A DNA stretch of 64,000 bases from Streptomyces fradiae (GTDB taxonomy: Bacteria; Actinomycetota; Actinomycetes; Streptomycetales; Streptomycetaceae): contig NZ_CP065958.1 of the NCBI RefSeq assembly GCF_041270065.1, forward strand, positions 1,302,001 to 1,366,000, given 5' to 3'. The notes under the pieces were generated by a model. That model was given only the letters and a program-made list of their open reading frames with translations. It did no database searches and was not told where the DNA came from. A program made the position numbers and the translations under genes. Position 1 is the stretch's first letter; each line of letters starts with the position of its first letter. Below are positions 37,291 to 48,399 of the stretch, piece by piece.

Positions 37291-38652
37291 TCAGCCGCCC
37301 TCGCCCTTCAGGCGCTCCCGCACCTTCTCCACCACGTCCGCGTAGCGCGCCTCCGCGCCGTAGCGCGTCGGCTCGTAGTACTGCTTGCCGTGGACCGCGT
37401 CCGGCGCGTACTGCTGGCTGGCGATGGCGCCCGGCACGTCGTGCGGATACACATACCCCTGGGCGTGGCCCAGTTTGGCGGCGCCCTTGTAGTGGCCGTC
37501 GCGCAGATGCGGCGGTACGGGGCCGGCGAGGCCGCCCTGGACGTCGGCGCGGGCGGCGAAGATCGCGTTCGTCGCCGCGTTGGACTTCGGGGCGAGCGCA
37601 AGCGCGATGGTGGCGTGGCTCAGGGTGAGCGCCGCCTCGGGGAAGCCGATCATGGCGACGGCCTGGGCGGCGGCCACGGCGAGCGGCAGGGCGTTCGGGT
37701 CGGCGAGGCCGATGTCCTCGCTGGCCGAGATCATCAGGCGCCGGGCGATGAACCGCGGGTCCTCCCCCGCCTCGATCATCCGGGCCAGATAGTGCAGCGC
37801 CGCGTCCACGTCGGAGCCGCGGATCGACTTGATCAGCGCGCTCGCCACGTCGTAGTGCTGGTCGCCGTCCCGGTCGTACTTCACGGCCGCCCGGTCGACG
37901 GTCTCCTCGACCGTCTCCAGGGTGATGGTCTTCTCCTGCTTGGCGATGGCCGCGCCGGCCGCCGCCTCCAAGGCGGTCAGGGCGCGCCGGGCGTCGCCGC
38001 CGGCGATCCGCAGCAGATGCGCCTCGGCGTCCTCGTCGAGCCCGACGGCCCCGCCGAGCCCGCGCTCCTCGTCGAGGGCGCGGCGCAGCAGTCCGCTCAG
38101 GTCGGCGTCGGTGAGCGGCTCCAGGGTGAGCAGCAGGGAGCGGGAGAGCAGCGGGGAGATCACCGAGAAGTACGGGTTCTCGGTGGTGGCGGCGATCAGG
38201 GTGACCCAGCGGTTCTCGACGGCCGGCAGGAGGGAGTCCTGCTGGGCCTTGGAGAAGCGGTGGATCTCGTCGAGGAAGAGGACGGTCTCCTTGCCGAATC
38301 CGCCGACGGCCCGGCGGGCCCCGTCGATGACGGCCCGGACCTCCTTGACGCCGGCGGTGATCGCGGACAGCTCCACGAAGCGCTTGTTGGTGGCCTTGGA
38401 GACCACATAGGCGAGGGTGGTCTTGCCGATGCCGGGCGGGCCCCAGAGGATCACCGAGGAGGCGCCGGCCGGTCCGCCGGTGCCGTCGCCGACCAGGCGG
38501 CGCAGCGGGGAGCCGGGCTTGAGCAGATGGCTCTGGCCCACGACCTCGTCGAGGGTGCGCGGACGCATCCGGACGGCCAGCGGGCTGCTGGTCGGGTCCT
38601 TCTCCTGGCGTTCTTCGGCTGCTGCGGTGAAAAGGTCGGGCTCCACGGTCAT
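37291..38652 (-). CDS. rarA: replication-associated recombination protein A (RarA/MgsA)
   Basis: AAA+ clamp-loader-like ATPase acting at stalled forks. 453 aa. Walker [11 protein letters not shown] (about 70-79), Walker [15 protein letters not shown], sensor 1 AATTENP, then the tetramerisation region with [21 protein letters not shown] and the C-terminal [12 protein letters not shown] motif typical of RarA. Start ATG 38652. Confidence 0.96.
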   Translation of the reverse strand: MTVEPDLFTAAAEERQEKDPTSSPLAVRMRPRTLDEVVGQSHLLKPGSPLRRLVGDGTGGPAGASSVILWGPPGIGKTTLAYVVSKATNKRFVELSAITAGVKEVRAVIDGARRAVGGFGKETVLFLDEIHRFSKAQQDSLLPAVENRWVTLIAATTENPYFSVISPLLSRSLLLTLEPLTDADLSGLLRRALDEERGLGGAVGLDEDAEAHLLRIAGGDARRALTALEAAAGAAIAKQEKTITLETVEETVDRAAVKYDRDGDQHYDVASALIKSIRGSDVDAALHYLARMIEAGEDPRFIARRLMISASEDIGLADPNALPLAVAAAQAVAMIGFPEAALTLSHATIALALAPKSNAATNAIFAARADVQGGLAGPVPPHLRDGHYKGAAKLGHAQGYVYPHDVPGAIASQQYAPDAVHGKQYYEPTRYGAEARYADVVEKVRERLKGEGG

Positions 38653-38710
38653 GAAGCCTAGGTCACCGCACTGACAGTCCGGTCCGCGCGGCCCGTGCCC
38701 GGCCGGTCGC

Positions 38711-39346
38711 TCAGCTGGTCCAGAAGTCCCACCAGCGGGTCAGGATCAGCATGCCGATGATGCCGATGTGCAGCACCGGGAGCACCCAGGTGAACTCCGA
38801 GAAGAAGGTGCGCAGCCCGGCCGGCGCGGGCAGCACCCCGTTGCGCACGTTGTGCGAGGTCACGTACCAGAACATGACGATGGTGGCGGCCCAGGCGAGG
38901 CAGCACCAGAGGCAGAGCGAGTTGATCTCGTACAGCGACTGCTGCATCAGCCAGGTGCAGAAGCCGACGCCGAAGAGGGTGCCGGCGTTGAGGCCGAGCC
39001 AGTACCAGCGGCGGTAGCGGGCGCCCGCGAGCAGGCCGACGCCGATCGCGATCACCACGGAGTACGTGACGAGGCCGAGCATCGGGTTCGGGAAGCCGAA
39101 GACCGAGGCCTGCTCGCTCTTCATGATGTTCCCGCAGGACACGATGGGGTTGAGGCTGCACCCGGGGACGAAGTTCGGGTCTTCCAGGAGCTTGAACTTG
39201 TCGATGGTGATGATCCAGGCGGCGAGCAGTCCCGCCGCCCCGGTGATCACCAGGAGCCAGGCGAAGGCGCGGCTCCCGCCGATGGTGCGGGAGTCCTCCC
39301 CCGCCGCGGTCCCGCTCGCGGCCGCTGCCTTGGTCATGTCGCTCAC
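38711..39346 (-). CDS. vitamin K epoxide reductase (VKOR) family protein
   Basis: 211 aa integral membrane thiol oxidoreductase, expected to re-oxidise a DsbA-like partner by passing electrons to menaquinone. Four or five transmembrane helices are apparent. The loop cysteines Cys63 and Cys71 ([11 protein letters not shown]) and the active-site CLWC (Cys145, Cys148) are present. The conserved VFGFPNP follows the loop. Start is uncertain: GTG 39346 or ATG 39337, both with weak SD. Confidence 0.9.
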   Translation of the reverse strand: MSDMTKAAAASGTAAGEDSRTIGGSRAFAWLLVITGAAGLLAAWIITIDKFKLLEDPNFVPGCSLNPIVSCGNIMKSEQASVFGFPNPMLGLVTYSVVIAIGVGLLAGARYRRWYWLGLNAGTLFGVGFCTWLMQQSLYEINSLCLWCCLAWAATIVMFWYVTSHNVRNGVLPAPAGLRTFFSEFTWVLPVLHIGIIGMLILTRWWDFWTS

Positions 39347-39435
39347 TCGCTCTTCGTCGTTTCCGTCGTCTCCGCCGACCGGGGCAGGGTCATTCTGCCG
39401 CACCCGGTCGTACGGACGGTGTGAGCGAACGCGGA

Positions 39436-39464
39436 GGGCCCCCGGCACCGGGTGCCGGGGGCCT
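39436..39464 (-). terminator. hisS terminator
   Basis: 12-bp stem GGGCCCCCGGCA / TGCCGGGGGCCT with a 5-nt loop, 24 nt after the hisS stop. Its core CCCCCGGCAC...GTGCCGGGGG is shared with the terminator at 43896-43928. Confidence 0.8.
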
Positions 39465-39487
39465 CTCTCACGTACAGCCGGTACGGA

Positions 39488-40753
39488 TCAGACGGCGAGC
39501 TTCGCCTTCACCGCGTCGACCAGCTCGTCGAGGGCGACCGCCGTCTGCTCGCCGGACTCCATGTCCTTGAGCTGGACCACGCCCTCGGCGAGGTCGCGCT
39601 CGCCGGCGACGAGGGTGAAGCGGGCGCCGGAGCGGTTGGCGCTCTTCATGTGGGCCTTGAGGCCCTTCGCGCCGTAGCTGAAGTCCGTGGCCACGCCTTC
39701 CTTGCGGAGTCGCGTGACGAACCCGAACAGCACCTTGCGCGCCTCGTCGCCAAGCGCCACCGCGAAGACGCTGGTGGCCGGCGGGATGTCGAGCTCGATG
39801 CCCTCGGCCTCGAGCGCGAGGACCGTACGGTCCACGCCGAGCGCCCAGCCGACGGACGGCAGCGCGGGGCCGCCGATCATCTCGGACAGACCGTCGTAAC
39901 GGCCGCCGCCGCCGACCGCGGACTGCGAGCCGAGTCCGTCGTGGACGAACTCGAAGGTGGTCCGGGTGTAGTAGTCCAGGCCGCGGACCAGCTTGTCGTC
40001 GTCCTCGAAGGCCACGCCCGCCGCGGTGAGCAGCTCACGCACCTCGGAGTGGTACGCCTTGCACTCCTCGCACAGATAGTCCTTGAGGAGCGGGGCGTCG
40101 ACCAGCTGCTTCTGCACGTCGGCACGCTTGTCGTCGAGGACCCGGAGCGGGTTGATCTCGGCGCGGCGCAGCGTCTCCTCGTCGAGGTCGAGACCGCGCA
40201 GGAAGGTCTGGAGGGCCTCGCGGTAGACGGGGCGGCACTGCTTGTCGCCGAGCGAGTTCAGCAGGATGCGGAACTCGCGCAGGCCGAGCGAGCGGTAGGC
40301 CTGGTCGGCCAGGATGATCAGCTCGGCGTCGAGCGCCGGGTCCTCGGCGCCGATGGCCTCGGCACCGACCTGCGAGAAGTGGCGGTAGCGGCCCTTCTGC
40401 GGACGCTCGTAGCGGTAGTACGAGCCGCTGTACCAGAGCTTGACCGGCAGCCCGCCGGCCTTGTGCATGTTGGCTTCCAGGGCCGCGCGCAGGACGGAGG
40501 CCGTGCCCTCCGGGCGCAGGGCGAGGTTGGAGCCGCCCTTGGTGGTGAGGGTGTACATCTCCTTGGTCACGATGTCGGTGGACTCGCCGACACCGCGCGC
40601 GAACAGGTTGACGTCCTCGAAGCCGGGGGTCTCGACGTACCCGTATCCGGACTTCCGGAGGGGTGCGGAGATCGCGTCACGGACCGCGAGATAGGTCGCC
40701 GAGAACGGCGGGATGAGATCGAAGGTGCCCTTGGGGGCCTTGAAGGTGCTCAC
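39488..40753 (-). CDS. hisS: histidyl-tRNA synthetase
   Basis: 421 aa class II synthetase. Motif 2 region ([22 protein letters not shown]), His-specific [15 protein letters not shown] and [15 protein letters not shown], motif 3 [13 protein letters not shown], and the C-terminal anticodon-binding domain (about 330-421). GTG 40753. The MBL-fold gene ends 10 nt upstream, so the pair is cotranscribed, as in many actinobacteria. Confidence 0.97.
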   Translation of the reverse strand: MSTFKAPKGTFDLIPPFSATYLAVRDAISAPLRKSGYGYVETPGFEDVNLFARGVGESTDIVTKEMYTLTTKGGSNLALRPEGTASVLRAALEANMHKAGGLPVKLWYSGSYYRYERPQKGRYRHFSQVGAEAIGAEDPALDAELIILADQAYRSLGLREFRILLNSLGDKQCRPVYREALQTFLRGLDLDEETLRRAEINPLRVLDDKRADVQKQLVDAPLLKDYLCEECKAYHSEVRELLTAAGVAFEDDDKLVRGLDYYTRTTFEFVHDGLGSQSAVGGGGRYDGLSEMIGGPALPSVGWALGVDRTVLALEAEGIELDIPPATSVFAVALGDEARKVLFGFVTRLRKEGVATDFSYGAKGLKAHMKSANRSGARFTLVAGERDLAEGVVQLKDMESGEQTAVALDELVDAVKAKLAV

Positions 40754-40763
40754 GAAAGTCTTG

Positions 40764-41474
40764 TCACATTCCTCGTCGGGGAGCCTGCGTCTCGCTCCCG
40801 AGGCCAGCCGTCACCTGCCGCAGATACGGGTTGGTGGCGCGCTCCTGGCCGATGGTCGTCTGGGGACCGTGGCCGGACAGGACGACGGTCGAGTTCTCGA
40901 GCGGCAGGACCACGCGGGTCAGCGATGCGAGCATCTCGTCCATGTCACCGCCGGGCAGGTCGGTGCGTCCGATGGAGCCGGCGAACAGCAGGTCGCCGGA
41001 GAAGAGGACGGAGGGGATCTCCGTGGTCTCCGGCGTCCGGAAGGTCACCGACCCCTTGGTATGCCCGGGCGCGTGCGCGACGGAGAAGTCGAGGCCCGCG
41101 AGCTTCAGCGCGGCACCGTCGGTGAGCTCGTGCACGTCGTCCGGCTCGCCCACGGTCAGCTCGCCTATGAGGGGCATCCCGATGGAGCGGCCGAGGGCCT
41201 TCTCCGGGTCGCTCATCATGTACCGGTCGGCGGGGTGGATCCACGCGGGTACGTCATGGGCGCCGCAGACCGGGACGACGGAGGCGACGTGGTCGATGTG
41301 GCCGTGCGTGAGGACCACGGCGACGGGCTTGAGCCGATGCTTCTTCAGCGTCTCCTCGACCCCCTGGGCGGCCTGGTGGCCCGGGTCGATGATGACGCAC
41401 TCCTCGCCCGCGGCGGGGGCGACCACATAACAGTTGGTCCCCCAGGCCCCGGCGGGGAACCCGGCAATCAGCAC
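40764..41474 (-). CDS. metallo-beta-lactamase-fold hydrolase (glyoxalase II-like)
   Basis: 236 aa. Metal-binding THGHIDH (HxHxDH, about 56-62), [16 protein letters not shown] and LSGHGPQT carry the expected ligands of the glyoxalase II-like group. Substrate unknown; hydroxyacylglutathione is unlikely because actinobacteria use mycothiol. GTG 41474. Placed between relA-proximal genes and hisS, a conserved order in Streptomyces. Confidence 0.9.
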   Translation of the reverse strand: MLIAGFPAGAWGTNCYVVAPAAGEECVIIDPGHQAAQGVEETLKKHRLKPVAVVLTHGHIDHVASVVPVCGAHDVPAWIHPADRYMMSDPEKALGRSIGMPLIGELTVGEPDDVHELTDGAALKLAGLDFSVAHAPGHTKGSVTFRTPETTEIPSVLFSGDLLFAGSIGRTDLPGGDMDEMLASLTRVVLPLENSTVVLSGHGPQTTIGQERATNPYLRQVTAGLGSETQAPRRGM

Positions 41475-41638
41475 GATCGTCCTTATTTGTCGTCCGGCAG
41501 TTGGCTGCGCCAGTGCGGAACGCAGCGGAATGCAGCAGATCAGAGCCTACCGGCGGTGCGTATTCCACAGCCAACCCGTATACGGTACGGGCACATCCGA
41601 CCAGGACAGGAACACTCGATCGAAAGGGAGCGGACCCG

Positions 41639-42430
41639 GTGGTCACCAGCGATCAGCGGCGGCGGCAGCTCGCCAGGGAGAAGTACGCGCGGCAGCAGCA
41701 GCGGCGTGCCGAGGCGCAGCGCAAGTCGCGCCGGAACACCGTCATCGCCTCGTCGCTCGCGGTGGTGCTCGCCGCCGGTCTCGCGGTGTGGGCCTCGGTG
41801 GCCCTGACCGGCGCCGACAAGGACGACACCAAGAGCGACAGCGCGGCGAGCGCGAGCGACACCCCGAGCGCGGAGCCGACGCCCTCGGGGCAGCCCGAGC
41901 CGGCGATGTCGATCGACCAGAAGGCCACGTACACGATGGCCCTCAAGACGAACGTCGGCGACATCAAGGTCACGATGGACGCGGCGAAGGCCCCGCACAC
42001 CGTGAACTCCTTCAAGCACCTCGCCGACAAGAAGTACTTCGACGGGACCAAGTGCCACCGTCTGACCACCTCGGGCATCTTCGTGCTCCAGTGCGGCGAC
42101 CCGAAGGGCGACGGCACCGGCGGCCCGGGCTACTCCATCCCGGACGAGAACCTGAACGGGCTCGGCAAGGCCGGCCAGGACGGCTCGGTCACCTTCCCGA
42201 AGGGCACCGTGGCGATGGCGAACGCCGGCCCGAACACCGGCGGCAGCCAGTTCTTCCTCGTCTACAAGGACACCAAGCTCCCGCCGAACTACACCCCGTT
42301 CGGCACCTTCGACGCGGACGGCCTGAAGGTCGTCGAGGACGTGGCGAAGGCGGGCGTCCAGGGCGGTGCCGGTGACGGCGCGCCGCAGAAGGCGGTCACG
42401 ATCGAGAAGGCGACCGTCGCCAAGAAGTGA
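41639..42430 (+). CDS. membrane-anchored cyclophilin-type peptidyl-prolyl isomerase
   Basis: 263 aa. Very basic cytosolic N-terminus (1-33), one transmembrane helix (34-56), a Ser/Asp/Pro-rich linker (60-95), then an extracellular cyclophilin domain with HRLTTSGIFVLQCGDPKGDGTGGPGY, FPKGTVAMANAGPNTGGSQFF and the FGTF segment. The usual FHR of the active site is CHR here; Arg and Gln are kept. Start GTG 41639 with GGGAG 8 nt upstream. It is divergent from the MBL-fold gene. Confidence 0.92.
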   Translation: MVTSDQRRRQLAREKYARQQQRRAEAQRKSRRNTVIASSLAVVLAAGLAVWASVALTGADKDDTKSDSAASASDTPSAEPTPSGQPEPAMSIDQKATYTMALKTNVGDIKVTMDAAKAPHTVNSFKHLADKKYFDGTKCHRLTTSGIFVLQCGDPKGDGTGGPGYSIPDENLNGLGKAGQDGSVTFPKGTVAMANAGPNTGGSQFFLVYKDTKLPPNYTPFGTFDADGLKVVEDVAKAGVQGGAGDGAPQKAVTIEKATVAKK

Positions 42431-42463
42431 GTGCGGGGGCGGCCCGGCGACCACACCTGCGTA

Positions 42464-42483
42464 CGACCGTTGAATTTCGGTCG
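42464..42483. terminator. inverted repeat CGACCG-TTGAATTT-CGGTCG after the cyclophilin gene
   Basis: Perfect 6-bp arms around an AT-rich 8-nt loop, 33 nt after the cyclophilin stop. It is itself enclosed by a 10-bp inverted repeat, GGCGGCCCGG (42438-42447) with CCGGGCCGCC (42500-42509). Terminator or operator; I cannot decide. Confidence 0.4.
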
Positions 42484-42492
42484 CGCTGAGTG

Positions 42493-42522
42493 CGGACAGC
42501 CGGGCCGCCGTTCGCCTAGATT
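42493..42522 (+). promoter_or_regulatory. promoter of the DUF349 gene
   Basis: CGGACA (42493-42498), an 18-nt spacer and TAGATT (42517-42522). Transcription would start near 42529, at the 5' edge of the first leader hairpin. Confidence 0.5.
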
Positions 42523-42528
42523 GGCGTT

Positions 42529-42641
42529 GTACAGCGCAGGCCGACGGCCGCGCTGTGGAGGGCGGGCGAGACCCGCCGGGAAACCGTGGACGATGCCCGG
42601 GGGTCGAGGCCCCCGCGACGGCATCATGTGGAGGAGGCGCT
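42529..42641 (+). promoter_or_regulatory. structured 5' leader of the DUF349 gene, riboswitch-like
   Basis: Three consecutive hairpins fill the leader. P1: ACAGCGC (42531-42537) with GCGCTGT (42550-42556), enclosing GGCC/GGCC and a 3-nt loop. P2: GGCGGG (42561-42566) with CCCGCC (42572-42577). Then a single-stranded GGGAAACCGTGGAC. P3: GATGCC (42592-42597) with GGCATC (42620-42625), enclosing CGGGGG/CCCCCG. The SD GGAGGAGG follows P3 by 4 nt. I cannot match it to a known riboswitch class. Confidence 0.5.
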
Positions 42642-43871
42642 GTGAGCAGCGACCCGTGGGGCCGCGTCGACGAGACGGGCACCGTGTACGTGCGTACGGC
42701 CGAGGGCGAGCAGGTCGTCGGATCGTGGCAGGCCGGCACCCCTGAGGAGGCGCTGGCCTACTTCGAGCGCAAGTACGAGGGGCTGGTGGTCGAGATCGGC
42801 CTCCTCGAGAAGCGGGTGCGGACCACCGACCTGTCGGCCAAGGACGCCACGGCGGCCATCGACCACATCCGGCAGCAGGTCGAGGAGCACCACGCGGTGG
42901 GCGACCTCGCCGCGCTGAAGGTCCGGCTCGACAAGCTGGCCGAGTCGGTGGAGTCGCGCCGCGAGGAGCGCAAGGTCCAGAAGGCGAAGCAGGCCGACGA
43001 GGCGCGCTCCGCCAAGGAGGCGCTGGTCACCGAGGCCGAGGAGCTGGCGCAGAGCGAGCAGTGGCGGGCCGCCGGCGAGCGGCTGCGGGCCCTGGTGGAC
43101 ACCTGGAAGGGCCTGCCGCGGCTCGACCGGAAGTCCGACGACGAGCTGTGGCACCGCTTCTCGCACGCCCGGTCGGCGTTCTCCAAGCGCCGCAAGGCCC
43201 ACTTCGCGGCGCTCGACGCGCAGCGCGAGGACGCCCGCAAGATCAAGGAGCGTCTGGTCGGCGAGGCCGAGGCGCTGTCGAACTCCACCGACTGGGGTGC
43301 GACGGCCGCCCGCTACCGCGAGCTGATGGCGGAGTGGAAGGCGGCGGGCCGGGCCCAGCGCGAGCACGAGGACGACCTGTGGAACCGCTTCCGCGGCGCC
43401 CAGGACGTGTTCTTCGCGGCCCGCAGCGAGGTGTTCGCCGAGCGTGACGCCGAGCAGGTCGAGAACCTCAAGCTGAAGGAAGAGCTCGCGGGCGAGGCGG
43501 AGAAGCTGGTTCCGGTCTCGGACCTGAAGGCCGCCCGGGCCGCCTTCCGCTCGATCAACGAGCGCTGGGAGGCCATCGGCCACGTGCCGCGCGATGCGCG
43601 TCCGAAGGTCGAGGGCCGGATGCACGCGGTGGAGCGCGCCATCCAGGACGCCGAGGAGAACGAGTGGCGTCGCACCAACCCGGAGGCGCGGGCCCGTGCG
43701 GCCGGTCTGACGGGTCAGCTGCAGGACGCCGTCGACAAGCTGCAGAAGCAGATCGACACGGCCCGTGCCGCCGGCAACGACGCCCGGGCCGACAAGCTCG
43801 CCAAGGAGCTGGAGGGCCGCCAGGCCCTGCTGGACCAGGCCCTGAAGGGCCTGCAGGAGTTCGGCGGCTGA
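42642..43871 (+). CDS. DUF349 repeat protein
   Basis: 409 aa, largely alpha-helical and charged, with three DUF349 units (about 125-190, 202-266 and 277-341), each of the form KExLVxEAExL ... WKxx ... DDxLWxRF. N-terminal residues 1-60 form a small separate part (YVRTAEGEQVVGSWQ) and the C-terminus is coiled coil. Function unknown in actinobacteria; DUF349 proteins are thought to bind RNA or the ribosome, but this is not established here. GTG 42642 after GGAGGAGG. Convergent with relA. Confidence 0.9.
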   Translation: MSSDPWGRVDETGTVYVRTAEGEQVVGSWQAGTPEEALAYFERKYEGLVVEIGLLEKRVRTTDLSAKDATAAIDHIRQQVEEHHAVGDLAALKVRLDKLAESVESRREERKVQKAKQADEARSAKEALVTEAEELAQSEQWRAAGERLRALVDTWKGLPRLDRKSDDELWHRFSHARSAFSKRRKAHFAALDAQREDARKIKERLVGEAEALSNSTDWGATAARYRELMAEWKAAGRAQREHEDDLWNRFRGAQDVFFAARSEVFAERDAEQVENLKLKEELAGEAEKLVPVSDLKAARAAFRSINERWEAIGHVPRDARPKVEGRMHAVERAIQDAEENEWRRTNPEARARAAGLTGQLQDAVDKLQKQIDTARAAGNDARADKLAKELEGRQALLDQALKGLQEFGG

Positions 43872-43895
43872 CGCCGGCCCCGTAGCGCTACGGGA

Positions 43896-43928
43896 AAGGG
43901 CCCCCGGCACCTGGTGCCGGGGGCCCTT
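43896..43928. terminator. bidirectional terminator between DUF349 gene and relA
   Basis: 14-bp perfect stem AAGGGCCCCCGGCA / TGCCGGGGGCCCTT with a 5-nt loop, between converging genes. A loop-less 16-bp palindrome CCCGTAGCGCTACGGG (43879-43894) directly precedes it. Confidence 0.85.
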
Positions 43929-43946
43929 CCTCGTACCGACTCGCTG

Positions 43947-46412
<2,466 letters not shown>

Positions 46413-46476
46413 GAGCGCTCCTCGGGCATTTCCGGGTCCCCCGGTCAGGCCCGGAAAGGCCATCGTATCGAGCCGG

Positions 46477-46490
46477 GAGCACCTGTGCTC
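46477..46490. promoter_or_regulatory. palindrome GAGCAC-CT-GTGCTC upstream of relA
   Basis: Perfect 6-bp arms with a 2-nt centre, 9 nt upstream of the TACGAT -10 candidate of relA, so it would cover the promoter spacer and -35 area. A transcription-factor operator is likely from form and position; the factor is unknown. Confidence 0.45.
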
Positions 46491-46551
46491 ACGTGCCTGC
46501 GAGCTGAGACGGCGCCGGGACCTGTTTCCGGGCTGTGTCCGAAAAACGACG

Positions 46552-46582
46552 GGGGCGGCCCGGGGATTCCCCGGGCCGCCCC
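46552..46582. terminator. strong hairpin upstream of relA
   Basis: 14-bp perfect stem GGGGCGGCCCGGGG / CCCCGGGCCGCCCC with a 3-nt loop. It lies between the apt terminator and the relA promoter and probably stops readthrough. Confidence 0.65.
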
Positions 46583-46625
46583 TCGTACGAGGGCAGACCG
46601 GACCTCGTACGGGTCGTACCGCCTC

Positions 46626-46659
46626 CGGTACGGGTCCGGCCGCGGTACGGGTCCGGCCG
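46626..46659. repeat. 17-bp tandem repeat
   Basis: CGGTACGGGTCCGGCCG occurs twice without a gap. Degenerate copies of the GTACGGG(T)CCGG theme recur between 46583 and 46770. It is noncoding. Confidence 0.7.
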
Positions 46660-46703
46660 GCCCTCGTACGGGGCCGGTGCCGCGCGGACGCGCGCCGCGA
46701 CGT

Positions 46704-46750
46704 GGAACCGCCCCGGTCCGAGGCGGTGAGCCTCGGGCCGGGGCGGTTCC
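46704..46750 (-). terminator. apt terminator
   Basis: Long hairpin: GGAACCGCCCCGG / CCGGGGCGGTTCC (13 bp) extended inward by CCGAGGC / GCCTCGG, 24 nt after the apt stop. Confidence 0.85.
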
Positions 46751-46773
46751 TGTACGGGTCGGACGGTGGCCCG

Positions 46774-47325
46774 TCAGACCGTGATGAGCGCGGTAAGCGG
46801 TGCGCCGCCGAGGGCGGGCTCCAGGCGGGCCCGGCCCGGCAGGAAGCCGAGCTCCATGAGGACGGCGACGCCGGCGACCTCGGCCCCGGCGCGCCGGATG
46901 AGCTCGATGGAGGCCTCGGCGGTGCCGCCGGTGGCGAGGACGTCGTCGATGACCATGACGCGGTCGCCCGCTGCCAGGTCCTCGGCGTGCACCTCGATCT
47001 CGGCGGTGCCGTACTCCAGCTCGTACGCCTGCCGCAGGGTGGCCCCGGGCAGCTTTCCGGCCTTGCGGACCGGGATGAAGCCCAGGCCCGCGCGGACGGC
47101 GACGGGCGCGGCCAGGATGAAGCCGCGGGCCTCCAGACCCACGATCTTCGTCGCGCCGTGCGCGGCGCACAGCCCGGCCAGCACGTCGGTGAGCGCCGTG
47201 AACGCCTCCGGGTCCGCGAGCAGCGGGGTGATGTCCTTGAACAGCACTCCGGGCTTCGGGTAGTCGGGAACGTCCCGGATCCGGCTGAGCAGCAGCTCGG
47301 TGGTGCGCTGCGCCTCGGCCGTCAT
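46774..47325 (-). CDS. apt: adenine phosphoribosyltransferase
   Basis: Salvages adenine to AMP with PRPP. 183 aa. PRPP-binding loop [14 protein letters not shown] (about 128-141), plus [19 protein letters not shown] and [14 protein letters not shown], the usual APRT signatures. ATG 47325 overlaps the secF stop (ATGA). The secD-secF-apt-relA order is conserved in Streptomyces. Confidence 0.96.
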   Translation of the reverse strand: MTAEAQRTTELLLSRIRDVPDYPKPGVLFKDITPLLADPEAFTALTDVLAGLCAAHGATKIVGLEARGFILAAPVAVRAGLGFIPVRKAGKLPGATLRQAYELEYGTAEIEVHAEDLAAGDRVMVIDDVLATGGTAEASIELIRRAGAEVAGVAVLMELGFLPGRARLEPALGGAPLTALITV

Positions 47326-48398
47326 CCGCGCCGCCCGGTGGAGCGGCCGCGGCGGCCGTGCTGGCCGACGACGGCCGGCTCGGCGTCCGTCACGTCCGCC
47401 GGGTCGGCGTCGAGCGCCTCGCCCTTGGCGGCCGCGGCGGCCCGCTTGGCGAGGACGCGCTTCTTCAGGGCCTTCATCGCCGGCTCGCGCTCCTTGAGGT
47501 CGGCGACGAGCGGGGTGGCGATGAAGATCGAGGAGTACGCACCGGCGGCGAGACCCACGAACAGCGACAGCGAGATGTCGTTCAGCATGCCGGCGCCGAG
47601 GACGCCGCCGCCGATGAAGAGCAGGCCGGCGACCGGGAGCAGGGCCACGACCGTGGTGTTGATCGAACGGACCAGGGTGCCGTTGATCGAGCGGTTCGCG
47701 ATGTCGCTGTAGGTCCAGCGGGTCTGCTTGGTGATGTCCTTCGTCTGCTCCTTGAGCGAGTCGAAGACGACGACCGTGTCGTAGAGCGAGTAACCGAGGA
47801 TCGTCAGCAGACCGATGACCGTGCCGACCGTGACCTCGAAGCCGACCAGCGAGTAGATGCCGACGGTGATGGTGAGGTCGTGGATCAGCGCGACAAGCGC
47901 CGCGACGGCCATCCGCCACTCGAAGGCGATCGCCAGGTAGATCACCACGAGGATCATGAAGATCCCGAGGCCGGTCCAGGCCTTGTTGGCGATCTGCTCG
48001 CCCCAGCTCGGGCCGACGAGCTCGGCCGCGATCTTCGGCTCGGGGACGTTCAGGTCCTTGGCGAGCTCCGCGCGGACCTGGTCGGACTTGGCGGTGTCGA
48101 GGCCGCCGACCTGGATGCGCAGGGAGCCGCTGCCGAGCTTCTGGACGACCGCCGGGTGGCCGGAGGCCTCCTCGGCGTACTCCTGGGCCTGGGAGACGGA
48201 GACGTCCGACTTCGGGGTGGTGAAGACGGCGCCGCCCTGGAACTCGATGCCCATGTTCAGGCCGCGCACCGCGAGGGCGACGATGGCCGTGATCGTGATG
48301 AGGATCGAGATGCCGTACCAGATACGGCGGTTGCCGATGAAGTCGTAGCCGACCTCACCGCGGTGGAGTCGGGCGCCGAGATCGCCGAGCTTCGACAT
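47322..48398 (-). CDS. secF: protein translocase subunit SecF
   Basis: Six-helix membrane partner of SecD in pmf-driven export. 358 aa. TM1 near 28-48, the periplasmic P4 domain (50-145, with GIEFQGGAVF), then five helices including VALIHDLTITVGIYSLVG and LGYSLYDTVVVFDSLKE. Arg/Gly-rich tail. ATG 48398 lies 1 nt after the secD stop. Confidence 0.96.
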   Translation of the reverse strand: MSKLGDLGARLHRGEVGYDFIGNRRIWYGISILITITAIVALAVRGLNMGIEFQGGAVFTTPKSDVSVSQAQEYAEEASGHPAVVQKLGSGSLRIQVGGLDTAKSDQVRAELAKDLNVPEPKIAAELVGPSWGEQIANKAWTGLGIFMILVVIYLAIAFEWRMAVAALVALIHDLTITVGIYSLVGFEVTVGTVIGLLTILGYSLYDTVVVFDSLKEQTKDITKQTRWTYSDIANRSINGTLVRSINTTVVALLPVAGLLFIGGGVLGAGMLNDISLSLFVGLAAGAYSSIFIATPLVADLKEREPAMKALKKRVLAKRAAAAAKGEALDADPADVTDAEPAVVGQHGRRGRSTGRRG

Positions 48399-48399
48399 C

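Larger units (their letters stand above)
46413..46773 (-). promoter_or_regulatory. relA upstream region
   Basis: 361 nt without a gene between apt and relA. From apt toward relA on the minus strand it holds the apt terminator (46704-46750), a GTACGGG-type minisatellite (46583-46680), a 14-bp hairpin (46552-46582), a palindrome (46477-46490) and a -10-like TACGAT (46467-46462), about 50 nt before the relA start. Confidence 0.5.
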
